Source of the DNA: JAYZVT01 sp050248375
GTDB lineage: Bacteria; Pseudomonadota; Alphaproteobacteria; Rhizobiales; Methyloligellaceae
Reading direction: 5' to 3'
Length of the DNA stretch: 12,397 nt
Assembly: GCA_050248375.1 (NCBI GenBank)
Contig: JBFWSL010000081.1
Span: 1-12,397, forward strand
How positions within the stretch are numbered: the stretch's first letter is position 1; every line of letters begins with the position of its first letter. The translations under genes were made by a program, and so were the position numbers. Below are positions 1 to 6,770 of the stretch, in pieces. The notes beneath the pieces were generated by a model, which ran no database searches, was not told the origin of the DNA, and saw only the letters and a list, made by a program, of their open reading frames with translations.

Positions 1-602
1 TGGCCGCCATCTCCCATGACCTGAGGACGCCGGTGACTCTGCTGCGCCTGCGCGCGGAGGCTATCCAGGACCGCAGGGAGAGCGAGAAGCTTCTGAACAC
101 CCTGGACGAAATGGAGGAGATGATCGCCTCCGTCCTGGAGTTCACCCGCGCGACCCTGCTCGACGAGCCCCTGCGGCAGGTGGACCTGTCCGCCCTTCTG
201 AGCAGCATCTGCGACGATCTCGGCGATGCCGGCGCGACGGTCACCTGCGAGGTGCCGGGCCGCACGCCCTATAGCTGCCGGCGCACCTCCCTGAAGCGCG
301 CCCTGGTGAACCTGCTCGACAACGCGGTGAAATACGGCAAGCGCGCGGACGTGAAGCTGAGCCGGGACGACGGGGAGCTGCGGATCACGGTCTGCGACGA
401 TGGGCCCGGCATTCCCGAGGACCAGAAGCAGCATGTCTTCATGCCCTTCCACCGGGTCGAGAGCTCGCGCAACGCCGATACCGGCGGCATTGGCCTCGGC
501 CTCAGCATCGCCCAGACCATCGTTCACGGTCACGGCGGCAGGATCGACCTCCATAACCGCGAGCCCCGCGGCCTGGCCGTGACCGTGCACCTGCCGCTGT
601 AG
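1..602 (+). CDS. Sensor histidine kinase, C-terminal part (5' end outside window)
   Basis: This is the catalytic end of a two-component sensor kinase, which autophosphorylates on histidine and passes the phosphate to a response regulator that is not in the window. The reading frame is open from the left edge (first full codon at 3). It shows the H-box ISHDLRTP with the phospho-accepting histidine at 15-17, so the GTG at 33 is not the true start. After the two-helix dimerisation region comes the HATPase domain: N-box LVNLLDNAVKYG (nt 303-338), G1 box DDGPGIP (396-416), an F-box-like FMPFHR, and G2 box GGIGLGL (483-503). The sensor, membrane segments and any HAMP domain lie off the left edge. 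It ends at TAG 600-602. Its terminator-like neighbourhood and the opposite strand of the next gene suggest that it is unrelated to the catabolic cluster. The family call is very secure; the stimulus is unknown. Confidence 0.95.
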   Translation, partial: AAISHDLRTPVTLLRLRAEAIQDRRESEKLLNTLDEMEEMIASVLEFTRATLLDEPLRQVDLSALLSSICDDLGDAGATVTCEVPGRTPYSCRRTSLKRALVNLLDNAVKYGKRADVKLSRDDGELRITVCDDGPGIPEDQKQHVFMPFHRVESSRNADTGGIGLGLSIAQTIVHGHGGRIDLHNREPRGLAVTVHLPL

Positions 603-612
603 CGCAAACCTA

Positions 613-723
613 GAGCATGATCCGGAAAAGTGGATACCGCTTTTCCGATAAGATCATGCTCAAGCTATTGATCTGGCGCATCATCTTACCGGCCAAGCGA
701 TTCCACTTGGCCGGATGATGCGC
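613..723. repeat. RIME1-like intergenic mosaic repeat: two adjacent large palindromes
   Basis: Two long imperfect palindromes lie side by side. The first has left arm 613-630 (GAGCATGATC then CGGAAAAG) matched by CTTTTCCG (640-647) and GATCATGCTC (652-661), with a 4-base ATAA bulge in the right arm. The second has GCGCATCAT (676-684) and CCGGCCAAG (689-697) matched by CTTGGCCGG (706-714) and ATGATGCGC (715-723), with a CTTA bulge in the left arm. A block of about 110 bp made of two large palindromes, with GAGCATGATC ends, is the known form of RIME1 elements dispersed between genes in rhizobia and relatives. It sits between the histidine kinase stop and the terminator of the opposing operon. 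The family assignment is from memory of the motif, not a search. Confidence 0.75.
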
Positions 724-767
724 TAGCAAGTGGCGGCTCCCCTCCCGAGGAGCGTCGCCGCCCGGAT

Positions 768-794
768 AAAAAAAGCGGACCCCGAAGGGCCCGC
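768..794 (-). terminator. Rho-independent terminator of the TRAP transporter operon
   Basis: Read on the minus strand, GCGGGCCC, TTCG, GGGTCCGC is followed directly by seven T residues. The stem is 8 bp with one G-T wobble, the loop is the extra-stable C(UUCG)G tetraloop, and the U-tract is uninterrupted. It begins about 30 nt past the stop of the TAXI binding protein, so it ends the leftward permease, small protein and binding protein transcript. The A-tract on the plus strand gives it no obvious function for the histidine kinase. Confidence 0.93.
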
Positions 795-823
795 CCGAAG
801 CTTTCATGCGGCAAGAGGGCCGG

Positions 824-1828
824 TCAGCGGCCAATGCCCTTGGCGTCGTAGTAACGCTTGGCGCCTTCGTGCAGGGGAACGGTCGAGCCCTTCACCGCAT
901 TGTCGATGGTGACCGGCTTGGCGAACGCGCCCACCTTGCGGAAGTCCTCCACATTTTCCCAGATCGCGGCGACGATGCCTTCGACCAGATCCGGATCGAG
1001 GTCGTCGCGGGCGATCAGCGCCGTGAACGAGCCGACCGTCTTGTAGTCGCTCGTCAGGCTTTCATAGGTCGAGGCGGGAAGCGCCATCGTGGACATGCCC
1101 GGGTTCATTTCCGCGAGCTTGTCCAGCCGCGCGTCGTCGAGCTGGTGCCACTTCAGTTTCAGCTTCGACTCCGCCTCGATGACCGGAGCCGCCGGAAGGC
1201 CGGTGGTAAAGGCGAGGAAATCGACCTGGCCGTCCTGCATCAGCCGGAAGCCCTCACCGAAGGAAACCGTGGACACGGTGCCGCCGCGGTTCTTCAGGTC
1301 TTCCAGCGAGGAACCGTAGAGCTTGAAGATATCCTCGTTGAGCGCGTAGGTCGCCGACTGCTTGGTGAACGCGGTCAGGCGCACGGACTTCTTGGCGATG
1401 TCCTCGAGCGTCTTCACCTCGCCGTCCGCCGGGGTGATGACATGCACCACGATCGGCTGCAGCGAAGCGAGGAAGCGCACGTTGGTCTGCGCGTTGCCTT
1501 CGTACTTTTCCTTGCCGTGATAGCTCTTGTAGAGCGCGTCCGTCAGCGTCAGGGCCAGGTCGGCGCGGTCGGCATTGAGCGCCTCCACGTTGGAGAAGCT
1601 CGCCCCCGTGCTGCAGCTTATGTTCACCTTCGGCATCTTCCTGGAGACCAGCTCGGTGATCTTGGCGCAGGTGGGAGGCCAGCTTCCCCGCGGGTTGCCG
1701 GTCAGCATGCGCAGGTCAGCCTCGATCTTGCTGTAGTCGGGCTCCGCGCTTGCCGGACCCGTCGAGACGCCGAGCAACAGCAGCGCGGCGCCCACGCCGG
1801 CGGTTACACCGAGATATTTCCTCATCAT
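824..1828 (-). CDS. TAXI-family TRAP transporter solute-binding protein
   Basis: This is the periplasmic substrate-binding subunit of a TRAP transporter; it delivers a ligand, in this family usually a carboxylate such as glutamate or 2-oxoglutarate, to the Na+-driven permease encoded upstream. The 334-residue length is normal for TAXI proteins. Residues 1-28 form a Sec signal peptide (MMRKYLG, a hydrophobic stretch, then ASA before E29). TAXI hallmarks follow: a STGASFSNVEAL segment (73-83), the ADLALTLTDALY region (about 89-100), a late GSTVPLHEGAKRYYDAKGI block matching the family's IPLHPGA-x-RYY-x-E-x-G ending. The start has a strong AGGAGG 5 nt upstream of the first of two ATGs. The gene lies 38 bp after the small membrane protein gene and is last in its operon. 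Odd points: Cys54 and Cys72 flank the ligand-side segment, and the usual aromatic/glycine motif there reads GSWPPTC. Function is secure; the ligand is unknown. Confidence 0.93.
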   Translation of the reverse strand: MMRKYLGVTAGVGAALLLLGVSTGPASAEPDYSKIEADLRMLTGNPRGSWPPTCAKITELVSRKMPKVNISCSTGASFSNVEALNADRADLALTLTDALYKSYHGKEKYEGNAQTNVRFLASLQPIVVHVITPADGEVKTLEDIAKKSVRLTAFTKQSATYALNEDIFKLYGSSLEDLKNRGGTVSTVSFGEGFRLMQDGQVDFLAFTTGLPAAPVIEAESKLKLKWHQLDDARLDKLAEMNPGMSTMALPASTYESLTSDYKTVGSFTALIARDDLDPDLVEGIVAAIWENVEDFRKVGAFAKPVTIDNAVKGSTVPLHEGAKRYYDAKGIGR

Positions 1829-1866
1829 TCTACCCTCCTTCTGGTGGTCGTGGTTTCACCGCATCG

Positions 1867-2073
1867 TCATGGTTGCCGTTTCCCGCCAGCTTGCGTCTTT
1901 TCCGGCACGATGCACATGAGGACGCCAAGCATGACGGGGGGAACGGCAATCAGGACCAGCAGGAATCTGTTGAACTCGTAGGTCTGCAATTTGAAGGTGC
2001 AGGCCGCGACCAGCACGCCGGCTGCGGCGGCGAAGACACCCCAGGCGACGGCCTTGCGGAGGCTGGACGTCAT
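1867..2073 (-). CDS. Small two-helix membrane protein of the TAXI TRAP operon
   Basis: This 68-residue protein is not one I recognise as a named family. Hydropathy shows two transmembrane helices, about residues 9-26 (AWGVFAAAAGVLVAAC) and 37-55 (FLLVLIAVPPVMLGVLMCIV), with a basic N-terminus (SSLRK), a short polar linker (KLQTYEFNR) and a basic C-terminus (KTQAGGKRQP). By the positive-inside rule both ends are probably cytoplasmic. The start ATG (2073-2071) overlaps the permease stop TGA (2072-2070) as ATGA, and GGGAGG lies 4 nt upstream, so translation is probably coupled to the permease. The stop is followed 38 nt later by the TAXI binding protein. Since the permease already contains the 4TM and 12TM parts, this is a candidate accessory subunit rather than a separate DctQ. 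That role is inference; the existence of the gene is well supported by overlap, ribosome site and composition. Confidence 0.82.
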   Translation of the reverse strand: MTSSLRKAVAWGVFAAAAGVLVAACTFKLQTYEFNRFLLVLIAVPPVMLGVLMCIVPEKTQAGGKRQP

Positions 2074-4064
2074 TCGGCCCTCCCGCTTCCCGCTTGCGCC
2101 ACCGCCGCGCCGGCGGCCTTGGCATCGGACTGTCGCGACCGCCACTGCATGGCGAAAATGCCGGCCGCTATGGCAATGCCCGCGAGGTTGCTGATCCAGC
2201 CCGGCGCGATGAGGCACAGCGCGGCCGCCAGCATCATGGCCCTTTCGACATGGCCGAGGCGCGAGAGGAACCAGCCCACCAGGCCCGCCGCCAGGCAGAT
2301 CACCCCGAGCATCGCCGTCGCCACGGCCACGAGGATGTCGGGGAGCGTGCCGTCGAGCAGCAGCGCCGGGTGATAGACGAACATGAACGGCACGATGAAG
2401 CCGGACAGGCCAAGCTTCCATGCCTCGAAGCTGGTTCGCATGGGATTGGCCTCCGCCAGGCCGGCCGCCGCGTAGCCCGCCAGCGCGACCGGAGGCGTTA
2501 TGTTGGAGACCACGCCGAAATAGAGCGCGAACATGTGCGCGGCCATCGGCGGCGCCCCCAGGTCGATCAGCGTCGGGATGATAAGCACCGCCAGCGTGAT
2601 GTAGACCGCCGTGGTGGTGATGCCCATGCCCAGCAGGATGCCGGCGAGCATGGTCAGCACGAGGCCGATCCAGAGCTGGTCGGAGGCCGCCGCGGCCACC
2701 ATGGTGGAAAAGCGGATGCCGACGCCCGAGGCGGCGATGCACCCTATGATGATGCCCGCCGCGGCGCAGGCGATGGATACGGGCACGATCATGCGCGCCG
2801 CCCGCTCCAGCGCCGAGAGGAACTGCGGCAGGGTCGGCCTGTGCCGCGGGGAAAGGAAGGCGACCGCCAGCACCGCCGCGATGCCATAGAGCGCCGACTT
2901 GATGGTCGAGAAATAGAACATCGACACGACGAGCACCACGATCGGGATCAGCAGATAGCCCTCCCGCATCATGATGGCCTTGACCGACGGCAGGGAATCC
3001 CGCGGCTGACCCTTGAGGTTCAGCCGCTTCGCCTCGAAATGCACCTGGAAGAACAGGGCGATGAAATAGAGCGAGGCCGGCACCGCCGCCGCGGCGACGA
3101 CCGCCGAGTAGGGAACGCCCATGAACTCCGCCATGACGAAGGCGGCCGCCCCCATGATCGGCGGCATGATCTGTCCGCCAGTGGACGCCGCGGCCTCCAC
3201 GCCTCCGGCGAAATGCGGCGCATAGCCCACCCGCTTCATCAGCGGGATGGTGAACGAACCCGTCCCCACCACGTTGCCGACTGTGGTCCCGGATACGGTG
3301 GCGAACATCGAGGACGCCACCACCGCCACCTTGGCCGGACCGCCCGTCTGGCCGCCCATCAGCCCGTAGGCCAGGTCGATGAAGAACTGCCCGGTGCCGA
3401 AGCGCACGAGGAACACCGCGAAGATGATGAACAGCGACACATAGGTGGCCATGACGTAGATCGGCAGGCCGAAGATGCCCGCGGTGTGGATCACCTGGGT
3501 TTCGGCCAGCCAGTCGAGCGGCGTCGCCGGCCCCCGGAACGGCCCGATGAAGTGGTTCGAGAACAGGGTATGGAAGATGAATACCGCCGCGATGATGACC
3601 AGCGGCATGCCGACCGCGCGGCGCGTCGTCTCCAGGATGAGCACCAACAGCAGCACGAAAAAGCCGATGTCGATGCTTGTGAGGCGGCCTTCCTTGTCGA
3701 GGAACGCGTCGATGTCCCAGGTGATCCAGATCTGGATCGCCAGCACGCACAGGATTCCGATGACATCGAAGATCATCAGGACGCCGGGACGATCGTCCCA
3801 GGATTTGCGGCCGAGCGGATAGATCAGGAAAGCCAGGGCGAGCACGAACGAGAGGTGGGTGACACGCTGCAGATGGGCGCCCGGCGGCGGGAAGTAGCCG
3901 AACAGCATCTGGTAGGCCGCCAGCGCCAGCGACAGCGAGGCCAGGACAAGGGCGATGATCCTGAGCCAGCCCGGTCCCTCGCCCGACAGCAGCGTTCCGA
4001 CGGCGTCGCGGCCTTCCTCTTCCGCGATCATTGCCGACCCTGGGCTGTTGGGAGAGGAAGTCAT
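2070..4064 (-). CDS. TRAP transporter permease, fused 4TM-12TM type (TAXI-associated)
   Basis: This is the inner-membrane carrier of a tripartite ATP-independent periplasmic transporter; it uses the Na+ gradient to move a substrate handed over by the TAXI protein. At 664 residues it is the fused form, with the DctQ-like small domain (helices in about residues 33-165) joined to the DctM-like large domain. DctM landmarks are SGTTVGNVVGTGSFTIP (258-274), GGQIMPPIMG (296-305), the Na+-site loop GMGITTTAVYI (479-489), and FGVVSNITPPVALAGYAAAG (516-535). Three further hydrophobic stretches follow up to about 637, then a soluble Ala/Gly-rich tail. The start is not certain: ATG 4064 lacks a good ribosome site, and ATG 4031 (MIAEEEGRD) is a plausible alternative with AGGGT 6 nt upstream. 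It is first in the operon, and its promoter region carries tandem operators at 4214-4234. Confidence 0.95.
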   Translation of the reverse strand: MTSSPNSPGSAMIAEEEGRDAVGTLLSGEGPGWLRIIALVLASLSLALAAYQMLFGYFPPPGAHLQRVTHLSFVLALAFLIYPLGRKSWDDRPGVLMIFDVIGILCVLAIQIWITWDIDAFLDKEGRLTSIDIGFFVLLLVLILETTRRAVGMPLVIIAAVFIFHTLFSNHFIGPFRGPATPLDWLAETQVIHTAGIFGLPIYVMATYVSLFIIFAVFLVRFGTGQFFIDLAYGLMGGQTGGPAKVAVVASSMFATVSGTTVGNVVGTGSFTIPLMKRVGYAPHFAGGVEAAASTGGQIMPPIMGAAAFVMAEFMGVPYSAVVAAAAVPASLYFIALFFQVHFEAKRLNLKGQPRDSLPSVKAIMMREGYLLIPIVVLVVSMFYFSTIKSALYGIAAVLAVAFLSPRHRPTLPQFLSALERAARMIVPVSIACAAAGIIIGCIAASGVGIRFSTMVAAAASDQLWIGLVLTMLAGILLGMGITTTAVYITLAVLIIPTLIDLGAPPMAAHMFALYFGVVSNITPPVALAGYAAAGLAEANPMRTSFEAWKLGLSGFIVPFMFVYHPALLLDGTLPDILVAVATAMLGVICLAAGLVGWFLSRLGHVERAMMLAAALCLIAPGWISNLAGIAIAAGIFAMQWRSRQSDAKAAGAAVAQAGSGRAE

Positions 4065-4094
4065 TTCATCGGATCAAAGGGTTGCGCCGTGGTG

Positions 4095-4130
4095 GCCTTC
4101 GCGGCGCACAGCCGGCCGGCGCGCGAAGGC
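4095..4130 (-). other. Leader hairpin upstream of the TRAP permease
   Basis: GCCTTCGCG (4095-4103) is complementary to CGCGAAGGC (4122-4130), a 9-bp GC-rich stem that can be extended past one bulged base by CGC (4105-4107) with GCG (4119-4121). It lies about 30 nt upstream of the annotated permease start, inside the predicted 5' leader. No T-run follows on the minus strand, so it is not a standard terminator. It may only be chance GC symmetry, or an mRNA-stabilising 5' structure. Confidence 0.35.
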
Positions 4131-4213
4131 GGGAGACGCGAAACCACGCACGAAGTCTACTGACAGCCTGGAAATTCGCATCCCCGCCCTCTGGCAACAG
4201 GTGGTGTCTGTGC

Positions 4214-4234
4214 ATTGTGCACAATTGTATACTG
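4214..4234. promoter_or_regulatory. Tandem GntR-type operators in the TRAP operon promoter
   Basis: Two ten-base sites lie end to end: TTGTGCACAA (4215-4224, within the perfect 12-bp palindrome ATTGTGCACAAT) and TTGTATACTG (4225-4234). Each matches 8 of 10 positions of TTGTATACAA, the consensus shared with sites at 5858-5867 and 11975-11984. Their centres are 10 bp apart, one helical turn. On the minus strand the region offers -10 candidates TACAAT (4229-4224; weak CACCGT -35 at 4252-4247) or CACAAT (4219-4214) with TTGCGT (4242-4237) 17 bp upstream, so bound repressor would block RNA polymerase. The sequence is seen; the role and the identity of the binder are inferred. The rest of 4065-4308 contains no gene that I can support and no clear terminator for the aldehyde dehydrogenase gene. 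Confidence 0.65.
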
Positions 4235-4308
4235 AAACGCAACAGGACGGTGGCGCGAGGCTTTCACCCCTCTTTCCCCTTTGTCCGCCTTGTTTCCGCT
4301 GCGTCGCG

Positions 4309-5733
4309 TCAGAGCGAATTCAGGGTGATCAGGCGCTCCTCGGTCATGTCGCGTATGGCGTAGCGAGGCCCTTCATGGCCAAAGCCGCTGGCCTTGACGC
4401 CGCCATAGGGCATCAGGTCGACGCGGCTGCTGGAGGTGTCGTTGATATGCACGGTGCCCATGCGCAGCCGCCGGATCGCCGTCAGCGCCCGGCTGACATC
4501 GCTGGTGAAGATGCCGCCGGCCAGCCCGAACGGCGTCGCGTTGGCCATGCCATAGGCTTCCTCGTCACTGTCGAAGGGGACCAGCGAGATGACCGGCGCG
4601 AAGATTTCCTCGCACATCACCTTCATCCCGCTCTTCACGTTGCGAAGCACCACCGGCCACAGCACGGAACCTTCCCGGCGCACGTCGAGCATGGACTCCG
4701 CTCCGCCCGCGATGGCGTCCCGGACCCAGGCTTCGGCGCGGACCGCCTCCTTCTCGTCGATCATCGGGCCGACAAAGGTGTCCGGGTCGGTGGGATCGCC
4801 AACGGCCAGCGTCGCGGCGCGTTCCGAAAGCATGGAGGCGAAGCCCTCGATGATGTCCTTGTGCACGAGCAGGCGCTGCACCGAGGTGCACACTTGTCCC
4901 GCCTTGCGGAAGGCGGCGTTGACGCAGCGCTCCGCCGCCGGCTCCAGCCTGGCGTCCGCGCAGACGATGGTGGCCGATATGTTGCCGAGTTCGAGCTGGG
5001 TGCGGCGCAGGCCCGCCGCCTGCTGGATGACCCGGCCGACGCGCGTGCTGCCGGTGAAGGTGTAGTAGTCGACGTCCTGGTCCTCCAGCAGCCACTTGCC
5101 GACCGTCTCTCCGCCGCCATTGACGAGGTTGAGCAGTCCGGGCGGCACCCCCGCCTCCAGCAGCACCTCGCACAGGATGGTGGCGCAAAGCGGCGTGTAC
5201 AATGAAGGCTTGAGCACCACGGCGTTGCCCGCGGCGATGGCCGGGGCGACCTTGTGCGCCACCGTGTTGAGCGGCGAGTTGAACGGAGTGATCGCGCAAA
5301 CGACCCCCACCGGCATGCGGATGGTGAAGGCGATCCTGTCGTCGGCCTGCCCGGGCGCGCCCTGTATGGGAATCATCTCGCCGGTGATCCGCTTCGCCTC
5401 TTCCGCCGAGATCGCCAGCGTCTGCAGGCAGCGGGTGAAATCGTTGAGGCAGTCCTTGCGGGTGAAGCCGGTCTCGCCCACCATCGCCCCGACGACCTCG
5501 TCGCGCCGGCGCTCCAGGATATCTCGCGCCGCCATGAGGACTTCGTAGCGCCTGTAGGGCGACAGGGATTCCCGCTCGAAGGCGGCCCTTGCCGTCTGCA
5601 CCGCGCTCCGGGTGGCTTCCTCATCCGCCAGGTCCACCTCCGCGATCACCTCGCCGGAGAACTTGTTGCGCACGGCGAAGCGCTCCGCGCCCTTTATCCA
5701 TTTGCCGCCGATCAGGATTCCACCTGCGTTCAT
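4309..5733 (-). CDS. NAD(P)-dependent aldehyde dehydrogenase
   Basis: It oxidises an aldehyde to the carboxylate with NAD(P)+ in the cytoplasm. From the chosen start it has 474 residues, the usual size of the superfamily. Visible signatures are AITPFNSPL with the oxyanion-hole Asn152, Lys175 in the KPS motif, the nucleotide-binding FTGSTRVG (226-233), the general-base Glu248 in LELGN, the catalytic Cys282 in AGQVCTSVQR, and a downstream EEIFAPV. GN after LEL, instead of the commoner GG, places it near lactaldehyde, succinate-semialdehyde and phosphonoacetaldehyde-type enzymes, but substrate cannot be assigned. I chose ATG 5733 because AGGGAG lies upstream at a suitable distance and the next residues (NAGGILIGGKWI) match the family N-terminus; the in-frame ATG at 5796 adds 21 unconserved residues. 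It is divergent from the GntR gene and has an operator at 5858. In context it probably handles an aldehyde released by the amine oxidase. Confidence 0.94.
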   Translation of the reverse strand: MNAGGILIGGKWIKGAERFAVRNKFSGEVIAEVDLADEEATRSAVQTARAAFERESLSPYRRYEVLMAARDILERRRDEVVGAMVGETGFTRKDCLNDFTRCLQTLAISAEEAKRITGEMIPIQGAPGQADDRIAFTIRMPVGVVCAITPFNSPLNTVAHKVAPAIAAGNAVVLKPSLYTPLCATILCEVLLEAGVPPGLLNLVNGGGETVGKWLLEDQDVDYYTFTGSTRVGRVIQQAAGLRRTQLELGNISATIVCADARLEPAAERCVNAAFRKAGQVCTSVQRLLVHKDIIEGFASMLSERAATLAVGDPTDPDTFVGPMIDEKEAVRAEAWVRDAIAGGAESMLDVRREGSVLWPVVLRNVKSGMKVMCEEIFAPVISLVPFDSDEEAYGMANATPFGLAGGIFTSDVSRALTAIRRLRMGTVHINDTSSSRVDLMPYGGVKASGFGHEGPRYAIRDMTEERLITLNSL

Positions 5734-5856
5734 TGCTGCATCTCCCTGCACGTATGTATGTGACTTGCGTGAAACGGCGCGCCGCCCTGCCGGCAAGGCC
5801 CCTCGCGCGCTTTCCTTCGACGGCGCCCGCTTTCCCGATGCCGCCTTCTCTGATAG

Positions 5857-5884
5857 TTTGTATGCAACTGCATCCCAAATTCAA
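5857..5884 (-). promoter_or_regulatory. Candidate promoter and operator for the aldehyde dehydrogenase, in the GntR divergent region
   Basis: On the minus strand TTGAAT (5884-5879) and TACAAA (5862-5857), spaced 16 bp, form a plausible sigma-70-type promoter, each box matching consensus at 4 of 6 positions. The near-palindrome TTGTATGCAA (5858-5867 on the plus strand) covers the -10 and matches the shared operator consensus TTGTATACAA at 9 of 10 positions. The whole intergenic stretch 5734-6056 (323 bp) holds no gene that I can support. A GntR promoter on the plus strand is less clear: TTGGCG (5958-5963) with a CATAAA/TAAACA region near 5979-5986 is the best I see, and it is weak. A small CGCGG/CCGCG hairpin (5909-5923) is also present. 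Confidence 0.55.
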
Positions 5885-6056
5885 GCCACGCAGGCCAGAC
5901 CGGCGGTTCGCGGTGGACCCGCGGGAAAAGCAGGGCTGCAAAAGTCTTTGGTCCGGGTTGGCGGAATCGCCCGTCTCACATAAACAATGACCGGCAACAT
6001 TGAATGACCGGCGCTCGAATTCAGGTTTGGTCGGGACAACGGGAGGCCCTCGGGAG

Positions 6057-6764
6057 ATGAAACCGAAGCTGGCAGGCAGCAACGGCAAGCGCACCGCGGA
6101 CGCGTCCCTGTCCTCGTCGGAGTCCCTGGGCGAGGCGGTGTACAAGGAGCTTCGCCGCCGGATATCCCGGGGAGACCTCGGGCCCGGCGAAAGGCTGCGC
6201 GAGGTCGAACTCGCCAACGAGCTCGGCGTCAGCCGCACGCCGGTGCGCGAGGCGCTCAAGCAGCTCAAGAGCGACGGGCTGCTGAACTACCTCGGCAGCC
6301 GCGGCGCGACCATCGCCGAGCTTACGCCCCAGCAGGCCATCGAGCTTTACACCCTGCGCGAGGTGCTTGAAGGCGCCGCCGCGCGCCTCGCCGCGCAACA
6401 TGCGCTCGACCCCGAGATCGACATTCTGAAGGCGCACCTGCATCAGCAGAAGGAAGCCGGCGAGGACCCCCAGAAGCTCGCCGAGCTCAACCGCCATTTC
6501 CACCAGACCATCTATCGGCTGACCCACAACCGCTACCTCATAGACGTGCTGGGCAAGACCCAGGACTACATGGTGCTGCTGCAGCGCACGGCCTACATGC
6601 ATCCCGGCCGGTCGAAGTCCGCGTACAAGGAACACGCGGACATCGTCGATGCCATTGCGCGCCACGATCCCGACGCCGCCGAAGCCGCTTCCCGCCGCCA
6701 CAGCCGCGAGGCCCAGCGCATCCGCATGATGCTGGAGTTCGGCGACGGCGGCGCGTGGTCGTGA
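6057..6764 (+). CDS. GntR family transcriptional regulator, FCD (FadR) subfamily
   Basis: This DNA-binding regulator of 235 residues probably senses a metabolite of the surrounding pathway. The winged helix-turn-helix spans about 22-90, with the recognition region ELANELGVSRTPVREALKQL (51-70), the classic GntR signature, and a wing at YLGSRGATIAEL. The FCD ligand domain occupies about 95-222; His149 (in NRHFH), His193 (in KEHADI) and His215 (in RRHS) fit the family's metal-binding triad, while the usual Asp before the first His is Asn145, a common variant. I chose ATG 6057 because GGGAGG sits at 6041-6046; a TTG at 6000 would add 19 unconserved residues. It is divergent from the aldehyde dehydrogenase, and its stop is only 6 bp from the stop of the convergent oxidase, with no terminator between. 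It is the obvious candidate binder of the TTGTATACAA sites. The effector is unknown. Confidence 0.95.
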   Translation: MKPKLAGSNGKRTADASLSSSESLGEAVYKELRRRISRGDLGPGERLREVELANELGVSRTPVREALKQLKSDGLLNYLGSRGATIAELTPQQAIELYTLREVLEGAAARLAAQHALDPEIDILKAHLHQQKEAGEDPQKLAELNRHFHQTIYRLTHNRYLIDVLGKTQDYMVLLQRTAYMHPGRSKSAYKEHADIVDAIARHDPDAAEAASRRHSREAQRIRMMLEFGDGGAWS

Positions 6765-6770
6765 CCCCCC

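Noticed and set aside
603..767. Possible CRISPR-like or tRNA-like structure between the kinase and the terminator
   Set aside because: The symmetry is two inverted repeats with no regularly spaced direct repeats and no cloverleaf; a RIME1-like element explains it better.
806..1981. Plus-strand open frame of 391 codons
   Set aside because: It is antisense to the TAXI protein gene and reads through its terminator region, with Arg/His-rich low-complexity translation.
1867..3750. Minus-strand open frame of 627 codons
   Set aside because: Most of it is an out-of-frame shadow of the permease; only its last 68 codons, from the ATG at 2073, are a plausible gene, annotated separately.
2094..4163. 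Plus-strand open frame of 689 codons
   Set aside because: It is antisense to the TRAP permease. The composition (very rich in Arg, His, Asp) is that of a mirrored membrane-protein gene, not of a real protein.
5838..5990. Short plus-strand ORF in the divergent region before the regulator
   Set aside because: It has no ribosome site, overlaps the operator and promoter, and its translation shows no signal, helix pattern or motif.
6000..6056. TTG-initiated N-terminal extension of the GntR regulator
   Set aside because: The 19 extra residues resemble no GntR N-terminus, TTG is a rare start, and the ATG at 6057 has an upstream GGGAGG.
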